A DNA stretch of 6,140 bases. It comes from a bacterium. GTDB taxonomy: Bacteria; Krumholzibacteriota; Krumholzibacteriia; LZORAL124-64-63. Each line of letters opens with the position of its first letter. The stretch's first letter is position 1. Position numbers and translations under genes: made by a program. Shown here one piece after another: positions 1 to 6,140 of the stretch. The stretch is from the NCBI GenBank assembly GCA_018652925.1, contig JABIBH010000256.1, forward strand, positions 1-6,140, in the 5' to 3' direction. The notes beneath the pieces were generated by a model. The model worked only from the letters and a program-made list of their open reading frames with translations, had not been told where the DNA came from and ran no database searches.

Positions 1-1037
1 ACAGCCAGCACGGCGCATTTTATCTGCTGCAACAACTGTTTGGATTACGTGGCCACCTGGTTCTGCTTGATGGTAACGGTGTAAAAATGTGGTGGACCGG
101 AAAGCCGCATCCTGTCTGTACAAGACTTCCTGATGAATCGATTTTTTCTGCCGAGGCTTCTGGTTCAGCTGATGAATTCCGTAAACTTGCTCCCGATTTT
201 CTGGAAGAACATCTGATTGGTGAAACTACCGCCCGATGCCAGAACGGTCTTGCCCGTCTGCAACAACAGGCTGGAAAACTTGTTACCAACCTGACCAAAG
301 ATTTTGATAAAGCAGAAAATGGCGACCTGATGCGTCACTACGCAGAAACGCTTGGTATCCACATGCACACAATCAACCGGGGAACAGAAACTGCGTTACT
401 AAAAGATGCCAATGGCGTTGAGCTGGTCATTGAATTGGATCCGGCAAAAACCCCATCGGACAATATGAACAGGTTTTTTCATCTGGCACGAAAAGCTGAC
501 AGAGGAAAAGATATAGTTGCCGAGCGGCTGGATCAGTCAAAACAAAAACTGGCTAACCTTGAGCAACTTACAGATCAGCTCAATGAACTTTCCAGTCTTG
601 AAGACTTGCTCGCCTGGGAAAATGAGTATCTGCAAAAACAGATTAGGGCAAAGAAACAGGTTGAAGAGATTCTACCTTTTCGCAGATTTGTTATCGATGG
701 AAAATGGGAAGTCTGGGTTGGCAGAAGCAGCAAGGAAAACGATGAGCTGACGCACAATGCATCGTCAAGAGATGACTGGTGGCTGCATGCTCAAGGTGTA
801 TCGGGAAGTCATGTAATTCTGCGTACTGCCGGTCAGCCTGAAAATGTGCCAAACTCTGTTCGTGAAAAAGCTGCCGAAATTGCTGCGTGGTTCAGCAAAG
901 CCAGAAACTCATCCATCGTGCCGGTAATAATTACTATGAGAAAATATGTCAGAAAACCGCGGAAATCATTGCCTGGGACTGCTAGTTGCGAGCGAGAAAA
1001 AACTATCTTTGTAGAACCTAAATTGCCCAATAAATAG
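1..1037 (+). CDS. rqcH: NFACT-family ribosome quality-control protein (RqcH/FbpA-like), 5'-truncated
   Basis: The reading frame is open to the left edge (first whole codon at base 3), so 344 residues are visible and the start lies outside the window. The ATG at 87 is internal. The visible part begins late in the NFACT-N domain. It continues through a helical stretch with KDFDKAENGD and ELDPAKTPSDN, which match conserved family segments, then a charged coiled-coil-like region (about visible residues 170-220). It ends in an NFACT-R (DUF814) domain with DDWWLHAQGVSGSHVILR at visible residues 257-274 and YVRKPRKSLPG at 315-325. It stops soon after KTIFVEP, as bacterial members do. Members of this family bind stalled 50S-nascent-chain complexes and, in Bacillus subtilis, add C-terminal alanine tails with tRNA-Ala. 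Older annotations call them fibronectin-binding proteins. The N-terminal Asp-Arg pair needed for tailing is outside the window, so tailing activity cannot be judged. The family call is firm; the symbol is by homology only. Confidence 0.9.
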   Translation, partial: SQHGAFYLLQQLFGLRGHLVLLDGNGVKMWWTGKPHPVCTRLPDESIFSAEASGSADEFRKLAPDFLEEHLIGETTARCQNGLARLQQQAGKLVTNLTKDFDKAENGDLMRHYAETLGIHMHTINRGTETALLKDANGVELVIELDPAKTPSDNMNRFFHLARKADRGKDIVAERLDQSKQKLANLEQLTDQLNELSSLEDLLAWENEYLQKQIRAKKQVEEILPFRRFVIDGKWEVWVGRSSKENDELTHNASSRDDWWLHAQGVSGSHVILRTAGQPENVPNSVREKAAEIAAWFSKARNSSIVPVIITMRKYVRKPRKSLPGTASCEREKTIFVEPKLPNK

Positions 1038-1042
1038 GCGAG

Positions 1043-1051
1043 TTATCCACA
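1043..1051 (+). promoter_or_regulatory. Isolated perfect DnaA-box sequence (TTATCCACA)
   Basis: The nine bases are identical to the high-affinity E. coli DnaA box. They lie 6 bases after the NFACT stop codon and about 78 bases before the HNH start, followed by an A/T-only stretch at about 1086-1106. A perfect 9-mer on either strand is expected by chance in roughly one of twenty windows of this size, and no second perfect box is present. The sequence match is certain; DnaA binding is only possible. Confidence 0.35.
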
Positions 1052-1070
1052 GGTTTCTTTGCCTTTTCGC

Positions 1071-1098
1071 TTGCTTTCCAGACTCATTTTATTATATT
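1071..1098 (+). promoter_or_regulatory. Possible sigma70-type promoter of the HNH gene
   Basis: TTGCTT (1071-1076) and TATATT (1093-1098) are separated by 16 bases, about 30 bases before the ATG at 1129. An alternative -10 is TATTAT at 1101-1106. The A/T run makes -10-like hexamers easy to find, so this is weak. It would give the HNH gene its own promoter in the only non-coding gap of the window. Confidence 0.3.
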
Positions 1099-1128
1099 TA
1101 TATTATCTCCCAGAAAAGCGATAAGCTT

Positions 1129-2118
1129 ATGTCACACAACAATATCCAAAAGAATCAGTCCGCCCAAAAAGCTCACGGAAATCTTGTAAAATCCCTTGAA
1201 GAATTGAAGAAATATGAGCGGGTTGTACTGCTTATATTTGGTGAAATTATGCGCAGGGAACTGTACAAGGAACTTGGATTTTCGAGCATGCTGAACTATG
1301 CAAGAGAAGCATTGAAACTCTCAAGAACCACTGCATTTTACTACATCAGTATCACTAAAAGCCTGGACACTTTGCCTGAAACTAAAAAGGCAGTTGAAAA
1401 AGGCGAAATTGTGTGGACTAAGGTCAGAGAAGTTACAAAAGTTGCAACACCAGAAACTGAAGATCAGTGGTTAAAGATTGCCAGAGGCTCTACTCAAAAA
1501 GAACTGGCAGCAAAAACCAGCTTGGCCAGAAAACAGGCTATTAACAATTCTCAACCTGAATTGATCCCGTCTGCACCATTGCCAGAAGCAGAGCCAAAAA
1601 TCGGTACATCTTTGAGTTTTTCAGTTGAGCAGATGGAACGGTTCAATGCGCTGATTGAAAAGATGCGCAAGCAAGGCGAGACCGGAACTCGTGAAGAATT
1701 ACTTATTAAAGCACTCACAGATTCAACTTCTGAAAAGTCCACACGTGTGGACTCTGCACCTGCAACCCAAATCGTAATTCGTCATTGTCCTGAATGTGGA
1801 AAAGCGGAAACTGGAGCTGGTGAAATCAGCCAGAATGATCTGGAAAAAGCATATTGTGATGCTCAAGTGCTGGAAAATGGAAGAAACAAGGCAACAATAC
1901 GACCATCGGTACGGCGTGAAGTGATGAATCGCGACAATCACACATGTCAGGGCCAAGGTTGCGTATCAAAAAGATATCTGGAAGTACATCACAAGGTACC
2001 TCGGTCAGCTGGAGGCAGTAATGATGCGTCAAATCTGGTGACTTTGTGTAGTGCGTGTCACAAACTGACACATTCTCATCATAACAGTTCGTTGGTATAT
2101 AACAAGTTGAAATGTTAG
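1129..2118 (+). CDS. HNH endonuclease-domain protein with DUF222-like N-terminal region
   Basis: This 329-residue protein has two parts. The helical N-terminus (about residues 20-135) contains LGFSSMLNYAREALKLSRTTAFYY and a following KGEIVWTKVREVTKVATPETE segment. These resemble the N-terminal half of DUF222-like HNH proteins, which often occur in several copies per genome. A variable, Pro- and charge-rich linker follows, with one CPEC knuckle at 220-223. The C-terminus (about 258-316) is a complete HNH finger: CQGQGC (Cys273, Cys278), LEVHHKVP (His287-His288), Asn302 and CSACHKLTH (Cys307, Cys310, His311). The metal-binding and catalytic positions are intact, so metal-dependent DNA cleavage is plausible. 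The biological role of this subfamily is not established. The start is the first ATG; the frame is open upstream but has no ATG, GTG or TTG back to the NFACT stop. No clear Shine-Dalgarno precedes it, unlike selB and ispG. No signal peptide or membrane segment is apparent. It ends 2 bases from the convergent ispG stop. Confidence 0.88.
   Translation: MSHNNIQKNQSAQKAHGNLVKSLEELKKYERVVLLIFGEIMRRELYKELGFSSMLNYAREALKLSRTTAFYYISITKSLDTLPETKKAVEKGEIVWTKVREVTKVATPETEDQWLKIARGSTQKELAAKTSLARKQAINNSQPELIPSAPLPEAEPKIGTSLSFSVEQMERFNALIEKMRKQGETGTREELLIKALTDSTSEKSTRVDSAPATQIVIRHCPECGKAETGAGEISQNDLEKAYCDAQVLENGRNKATIRPSVRREVMNRDNHTCQGQGCVSKRYLEVHHKVPRSAGGSNDASNLVTLCSACHKLTHSHHNSSLVYNKLKC
1736..1753. repeat. 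18-base perfect palindrome inside the HNH gene
   Basis: AGTCCACACGTGTGGACT reads the same on both strands with no spacer. It lies in the linker region of the HNH protein (codons for K-S-T-R-V-D-S, residues 203-209), where amino-acid sequence is probably little constrained. The symmetry is directly visible; any function as a binding or cleavage site is unknown. Confidence 0.9.
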
Positions 2119-2120
2119 CG

Positions 2121-3185
2121 TTAAGTCTTCAATCTTTCAATTTCTTCCATCAACACCCTGTCCAGATCTGCTTTGTCGATATTGCAGTGCAATTCACCTT
2201 TGCGATAAATTGCCACTTTGCTTTTACCGGCAGCAATTCCCAGGTCAGCTGCTTTAGCTTCACCTGGTCCGTTTACAATACACCCCATCACCGCAACTAC
2301 TTTGTCCGATGGCAAGTCCTTGGCCAGCTTTTCAACTTTTGCTGCCAATGCAACTACATCAACTTCTGCCCTGCCACAAGTTGGACAAGCCACAACTCTG
2401 GCAAATCCGGCACGCAATCCAAGAGCCTGTAACATATGGAATGCTGCATTTACTTCTTCAACAGGGTCAGCTGCCAGTGAGATGCGAATTGTATCGCCAA
2501 TACCTTCAGCAAGCAGGACACTCATTGCAGCCACCGAGCGCGATGTACCAGCCAGCAGAGTACCAGCTTCTGTGACTCCAAGATGCTGTGGAACATCGGA
2601 AATCTTTGCCCACTGCCTGCAAGCTTGAATAACTTCCATCGGCTCACTGCTTTTCAAGCTCACCAGAACATCTTTGAAGTTGAGTTGGTCAAACAGCTCC
2701 AGTTCATCTGTGGCACTTTGAATAATTGCAGCAACCGGCTCCATATCTTTATATCGTTTATGCAGACTGCCTTTGTTCACACCAATTCTGATGGGAACTC
2801 CTGCATCGGAAGCAGCTTTTACAACTTCTTTGATATTATCTTTCGATCCAATATTGCCCGGGTTGATACGCAACTTGGCAATGCCAGCATCAATTGCTCT
2901 GAGTGCCAGTGTGTGTTGATAATGGATATCGGCAACCAGAGGAATTTTGGTTTCAGCAATAATTTTAGGAAGTGCATCTGCTGCAGCGTCATCATTGACA
3001 GTTACGCGCACAATTTCAGCACCAGCAGTTGCAAGCTCTCTGATTTGAGTAAGAGTTGCCTCAACATCACCGGTTTTTGTGGTTGTCATCGATTGGACTC
3101 TAACAGGCGCATCTCCACCAACAGATACTCCACCAATGTTGACTTGGCGTGTTAAAATTCTCGGTTTTGTTACAGACTCACTCAT
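2121..3185 (-). CDS. ispG: 4-hydroxy-3-methylbut-2-en-1-yl diphosphate synthase (IspG/GcpE)
   Basis: IspG converts 2-C-methyl-D-erythritol 2,4-cyclodiphosphate to HMBPP, the penultimate step of the cytosolic MEP isoprenoid pathway, using a [4Fe-4S] cluster and an electron donor. The 354-residue protein is the short bacterial two-domain form: a TIM-barrel (about 10-260) and a C-terminal cluster domain. Cluster ligands are visible as CPTCGR (Cys267, Cys270) and GCIVNGPGE (Cys302, Glu309), each offset by 3 from E. coli Cys270, Cys273, Cys305 and Glu312. Other family signatures are PVRVQSMTTT near the N-terminus, VADIHY (84-89), LRINPGNIG (105-113) and IRIGVNKGSL (132-141). It is the last gene of the murA-selB-ispG block. 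Its ATG overlaps the selB stop by 4 bases (ATGA), with GGAG 5 bases upstream, supporting this start. No obvious terminator hairpin follows; the HNH gene converges 2 bases away. Confidence 0.97.
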   Translation of the reverse strand: MSESVTKPRILTRQVNIGGVSVGGDAPVRVQSMTTTKTGDVEATLTQIRELATAGAEIVRVTVNDDAAADALPKIIAETKIPLVADIHYQHTLALRAIDAGIAKLRINPGNIGSKDNIKEVVKAASDAGVPIRIGVNKGSLHKRYKDMEPVAAIIQSATDELELFDQLNFKDVLVSLKSSEPMEVIQACRQWAKISDVPQHLGVTEAGTLLAGTSRSVAAMSVLLAEGIGDTIRISLAADPVEEVNAAFHMLQALGLRAGFARVVACPTCGRAEVDVVALAAKVEKLAKDLPSDKVVAVMGCIVNGPGEAKAADLGIAAGKSKVAIYRKGELHCNIDKADLDRVLMEEIERLKT

Positions 3186-5005
3186 TCTGACTCCAATTTT
3201 GCACCAGCAATTCGTACATCACCTTCACGACGAGTATATCCCACAGATTCCAGATACTCCAGTGTAGGAATTCCAAGCTTCCTGCTCAAGCCACTGAGCT
3301 CGCGGAACGCGCTGAAATCCATACCGTCATTTTCAGCAAAGTATGCTTGCAGATCTGCTACCAGTTTTGCAAGAGAATCTGTATGCACAAAATGTCCATC
3401 GGTAATTTTTACGATTTTGTTTTTGTTAATCAGGTAGTTCAAAAGCTCTTCATCATCAAGCTTTGAAACTGCCATCCCACTTTGCAGGATTTCCTTCTCA
3501 AAACTGGCAATTCTGGCAGCGTCAGTTTCTGAAAGTTTGACTCCACCAACTTGCCCAATTTTATCACCGACAACTTCCCAGTCATCGCCAATAACTTCAC
3601 ACAATTTATTCCACTGATTGGTTTTGCCTTTGAACTTTACTCGCCTGCGCATCTCTTCCCTGGGCATGCCAGCTCGCAATGAAAATTTTGCACTGTACGC
3701 AGTTACAAACTCTGACACCTGTTCGGCAATTTTATCTGTCAACGATTTCAGATAGGCGGTTTCACCAACAATCAGAACACCGTCAACCCCTGCGGCTTCA
3801 GCCATCGGCAACCCCAGAGTCCCGGCTTTTTCAAGTTTCTGCAGCACAAGTTCACTGCTGTCGCCTTTTTCCAGAATCGCAAGTTCAGCAAGTGCTTCTT
3901 CATCGAACCTTTTGCGACGCTGTGGATTATTTGCCAGAATTTCCCCACCAGCCATTGTCACAAGTGGTGAATAAAATCTGACAATCAACTTGTCACCAGG
4001 TCTGGTAATTAATGGACTTTCAAGATGCAGTTGTACCAGAGCAGTTTTTTCACCGATACCATTTGACAGCTCTTCCTTGTCCAACAGCACAACTCTTGCC
4101 AGCACTTCACGCCCGGCATGATGAATATGAACCCGTTGTCTATTTTTGAGATAACCATCAAAGTGAGGAACCAGATTCAGCCTGGCATCAAGCCTTCTGG
4201 ACAGCTGACAAAAATCAGGTGACGCCAGTTGATAACCTCTGCCGAGCTCATCTTTCTTTACACCATTGAGAGCAATTGCAAGTCTTTGACCTGCAAACCC
4301 GGAATCTACTTTGCTGCCATGTGCCTGAACATCGCGTACTCTGACTTTTATTTCATCAGGTTCCAGAACTAGTGAATCACCAATTTTGACCGATCCACTC
4401 CAACAGGTTCCAGTTACAATTACTCCAGCACCCGGCATCGTAAAAACTCTATCAACAGGAAGCCTGAATCCGCCATCGGTTGACCTTTCAGGCAATGCTT
4501 CAACTTCTGAAATCAGTACTTTTTTCAGTTCATCAATACCGTCACCGGTAATTGCAGAAACTGTAACAATTGGCCTGTCTTCAAGGAAAGTTCCTTCAAC
4601 CAGTTCCATCGCTTCTTCGGCAGCAAGTTCTGCCATTTCAGGATCAACCAGATCAGATTTTGTGATTACAACTGCACCACCGGAAACTCCCAGCGACGAC
4701 AGAATCTCAAGATGTTCAATGGTTTGAGGCATGACACCTTCATCGGCGGCAATAATCAGCATCGCAAGATCAACACCACCAGCACCAGCTACCATCTGCT
4801 TTACAAACTTCTCATGACCTGGCACATCTACTACGCCAAGAGTCAATGAGTCAGACAAAGGCAGCTCGGCAAAGCCAAGTTCAATACTTATGCCCCGCTC
4901 CTGTTCCTCTTTGAGTCTGTCAGTTTGAGTACCGGTGAGTTTGCCAATCAAAGCGGTTTTTCCGTGATCGACATGACCGGCAGTTCCTAGGATACAGTGT
5001 CTCAT
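3182..5005 (-). CDS. selB: Selenocysteine-specific translation elongation factor SelB
   Basis: SelB is a GTPase that carries Sec-tRNA to ribosomes paused at UGA codons followed by a SECIS hairpin. The 607-residue protein has the normal length and order. The GTPase domain shows G1 GHVDHGKT (10-17), switch I ERGISIELGFA (36-46), G3 DVPGH (60-64), G4 TKSD (115-118) and G5-like VSAITGDG (149-156). Two beta-barrel domains follow (about 175-365), with PVDRVFTMPGAGVIVTGT and then YSPLVTMAGGEILANN. The C-terminal half holds winged helices that bind SECIS RNA, including GMPREEMRRRVK (446-457) and a terminal FRELSGLSRKLGIPTLEYLE segment with YTRREGDVR. The ISIELGFA and DVPGHEKFVK forms together with the winged-helix tail separate it from EF-Tu and from IF2gamma-like GTPases. 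It overlaps murA upstream and ispG downstream by 4 bases each. No selA, selD or tRNA-Sec gene is in the window. Its own stop is TGA, part of the ATGA junction. Confidence 0.96.
   Translation of the reverse strand: MRHCILGTAGHVDHGKTALIGKLTGTQTDRLKEEQERGISIELGFAELPLSDSLTLGVVDVPGHEKFVKQMVAGAGGVDLAMLIIAADEGVMPQTIEHLEILSSLGVSGGAVVITKSDLVDPEMAELAAEEAMELVEGTFLEDRPIVTVSAITGDGIDELKKVLISEVEALPERSTDGGFRLPVDRVFTMPGAGVIVTGTCWSGSVKIGDSLVLEPDEIKVRVRDVQAHGSKVDSGFAGQRLAIALNGVKKDELGRGYQLASPDFCQLSRRLDARLNLVPHFDGYLKNRQRVHIHHAGREVLARVVLLDKEELSNGIGEKTALVQLHLESPLITRPGDKLIVRFYSPLVTMAGGEILANNPQRRKRFDEEALAELAILEKGDSSELVLQKLEKAGTLGLPMAEAAGVDGVLIVGETAYLKSLTDKIAEQVSEFVTAYSAKFSLRAGMPREEMRRRVKFKGKTNQWNKLCEVIGDDWEVVGDKIGQVGGVKLSETDAARIASFEKEILQSGMAVSKLDDEELLNYLINKNKIVKITDGHFVHTDSLAKLVADLQAYFAENDGMDFSAFRELSGLSRKLGIPTLEYLESVGYTRREGDVRIAGAKLESE
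3191..3194 (-). promoter_or_regulatory. Shine-Dalgarno of ispG, within the end of selB
   Basis: GGAG on the - strand lies 5 bases before the ispG ATG (3185-3183), inside the last codons of selB. Its spacing supports the chosen start and translational coupling across the ATGA overlap. Confidence 0.7.
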
Positions 5006-6140
5006 TCATTTACCCTGCGGATAACTCCGCCTAATGCAGCCAGCTTTTCTTCGATTCTTTCATAGCCTCTATCAATATGATAAATACGTTCAATGCTTGT
5101 CTCGCCGTTAGCAGTAAATCCTGCCAGAACCATTGCCGCGGATGCTCGCAAGTCAGTGGCCATCACAGGCGCACCGTTAAGCACATCTACACCATCAATG
5201 GTAGCAACAGCGCTATCAATTCTGATCTCGGCACCAAGCCTGCACAGCTCGGCTGCGTGAGTGAATCTATCTGGGTAAATAGTTTCGGTAATATGAGAAG
5301 TACCATCGGCAACCGATGCCACTGCCATCACCTGAGCCTGCATATCGGTTGCAAATCCTGGGTATGGATGAGTCACAACTTCAACCGGTGTTGGTCTGCC
5401 GTTGATTGAGCATCGAACTGAATCTTCTGTAACTTCAATATCGCAACCCATTGCTTTCAGAATATCAAGCAATGCAGTCATGTGATCGGGACAACAATTT
5501 TTGACAGTCACATCACCTTTTGTCATTGCAGCGGCGGTTAAGAATGTGCCAGCTTCAATTCTATCGGGAATTACACGTTGATTAATTGGATTCAGTGATT
5601 CCACGCCCTCAATTTTCAGAGTAGTTGTTCCAGCACCTTCAATTTTTGCACCAGCACCAATCAATGCTTCCACAAGCTGGGTTACTTCCGGTTCGATGGC
5701 ACAGTTCTGCAGTTCAGTAACACCATCGGCAAGCACCGCAGACATCATCACATTACAGGTAGCTCCAACAGAGCTGGGCTCAAACCTGTAACTGCCACCA
5801 GAGAGTCTTTTACCTCTTGAAGTTGCGTGGATATAACCTTCTGTCACATCGATTTCAGCACCGAGAGCTTTCATTCCCTCAATATGCAGATTCACAGGCC
5901 TTGGTCCCCAGGCACAACCGCCGGGCAGTGATACAAGCGATTCACCTTTGAAAGCCAGTAACGGCCCCAAAACATACACACTTGCACGCATCTTTTTTAC
6001 ATGGTCATAAGGAGCAACAATTGAGTGGAGTCCTGTTGTATCGATGGTCAATAAATCGTCAACCAGTTCGCATTTTGCACCGAGCATATCAAGCAACATC
6101 ATGAATGTTTTTACATCGCGCAGGCCTGGTACATTACTGA
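5002..6140 (-). CDS. murA: UDP-N-acetylglucosamine 1-carboxyvinyltransferase MurA, 5'-truncated
   Basis: MurA transfers the enolpyruvyl group of PEP to UDP-GlcNAc, the first committed cytosolic step of peptidoglycan synthesis. The frame stays open to the right edge. The codons beyond the ATG at 6102 read SNVPGLRDVKTF, matching the conserved NVPxLxDVxT segment, so the true start is outside the window and about 42 residues are missing by comparison with E. coli MurA. In residues counted from 6102, the catalytic loop is PGGCAWGPRPV with Cys63 (E. coli Cys115) and Arg68 (Arg120). ATDMQAQ supplies Asp253 (Asp305), and IDRGYERIEEKL near the end supplies Arg345 (Arg397). The constant offset of 52 shows an ungapped fit over this span. 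The Cys, rather than Asp, predicts that fosfomycin can alkylate it. The N-terminal Lys22 and Asn23 equivalents are not visible. It is the first visible gene of the block, and its stop overlaps the selB start. Confidence 0.97.
   Translation of the reverse strand, partial: SNVPGLRDVKTFMMLLDMLGAKCELVDDLLTIDTTGLHSIVAPYDHVKKMRASVYVLGPLLAFKGESLVSLPGGCAWGPRPVNLHIEGMKALGAEIDVTEGYIHATSRGKRLSGGSYRFEPSSVGATCNVMMSAVLADGVTELQNCAIEPEVTQLVEALIGAGAKIEGAGTTTLKIEGVESLNPINQRVIPDRIEAGTFLTAAAMTKGDVTVKNCCPDHMTALLDILKAMGCDIEVTEDSVRCSINGRPTPVEVVTHPYPGFATDMQAQVMAVASVADGTSHITETIYPDRFTHAAELCRLGAEIRIDSAVATIDGVDVLNGAPVMATDLRASAAMVLAGFTANGETSIERIYHIDRGYERIEEKLAALGGVIRRVNE
5013..5016 (-). promoter_or_regulatory. Shine-Dalgarno-like site of selB, within the end of murA
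   Basis: AGGG on the - strand lies 7 bases before the selB ATG (5005-5003), inside the last codons of murA. With the ATGA overlap it favours this start, which also gives the standard SelB N-terminus MRHCILGTAGHVDHGKT. Confidence 0.55.

Noticed and set aside
87..89. ATG at 87 as the start of the NFACT gene
   Set aside because: The frame is open to the left edge, and the upstream codons read as family-like sequence (LRGHLVLLDGNG), so the gene is truncated by the window rather than starting here.
1068..1120. Possible hairpin between CGCTT (1068-1072) and AAGCG (1116-1120) flanking the A/T run
   Set aside because: The stem is only five pairs, plus three after a bulge, with a loop of more than 30 bases, too weak to call a structured RNA or terminator.
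2583..3155. 190-codon + strand open frame opposite ispG
   Set aside because: It is antisense to a complete, clearly recognisable ispG, has Cys- and Asn-rich low-plausibility protein sequence and shows no recognisable motif.
3182..3184. The selB TGA as a selenocysteine codon rather than a stop
   Set aside because: SelB is already at its full normal length with the conserved C-terminal segment complete, and the TGA forms an ATGA overlap with ispG.
3921..3929. Second DnaA-box-like sequence (TGTGGATTA)
   Set aside because: It has one mismatch at a conserved position of the box and lies inside the selB coding sequence, so it does not support a DnaA-box cluster.
4386..4727. 113-codon + strand open frame opposite selB
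   Set aside because: Its Ser/Thr/Pro-rich translation is what the opposite strand of the SelB GTPase region would give; no ribosome-binding site or domain supports it.
5304..5318. Small inverted repeat CATCGG-CAA-CCGATG in murA
   Set aside because: The arms are six bases within conserved coding sequence and share the CCATCGG motif already reported; nothing suggests a separate function.
6100..6102. ATG at 6102 as the start of murA
   Set aside because: Codons upstream to the edge encode SNVPGLRDVKTF, a conserved MurA segment, so the start lies outside the window.

Overview
The window comes from a bacterial chromosome of moderate G+C. It is fully coding apart from one 91-base gap at 1038-1128. 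It holds five protein genes. Two are on the + strand: a 5'-truncated NFACT/RqcH-family gene and an HNH endonuclease-like gene. Three are on the - strand, in the transcription order murA (5'-truncated by the right edge), selB and ispG. The two blocks converge with only 2 bases between the stop codons, near 2119-2120. I see no rRNA, tRNA, CRISPR array, insertion sequence or integrase.

Left block (1-2118): the NFACT gene belongs to the family of ribosome quality-control factors. After a short A+T-rich gap comes a 329-codon gene. Its N-terminal helical region resembles that of DUF222-type HNH proteins, and its C-terminus is a complete HNH zinc-finger nuclease domain. The gap contains one perfect TTATCCACA (DnaA-box) sequence, a possible promoter and a long A/T run.

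Right block (2121-6140, - strand): murA, selB and ispG are joined by two 4-base ATGA overlaps, and a Shine-Dalgarno-like sequence precedes each internal start. This is a tight, probably translationally coupled operon. It links peptidoglycan precursor synthesis (MurA), selenocysteine insertion (SelB) and the MEP isoprenoid pathway (IspG). The catalytic or ligand residues I could check are intact in all three proteins: the MurA cysteine, the SelB GTPase motifs, and the three Cys plus Glu that bind the IspG iron-sulfur cluster.

The organism therefore makes peptidoglycan, uses the MEP pathway, and very probably decodes UGA as selenocysteine. This combination is spread over many phyla, so I cannot name the lineage. 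The window looks mostly like ordinary core genome. The less ordinary points are the operon composition, the HNH gene with an 18-base perfect palindrome inside it, the isolated DnaA box, and an apparent excess of the heptamer CCATCGG, mostly on one strand and in all three codon phases. I do not see convincing evidence of a new multi-gene system.
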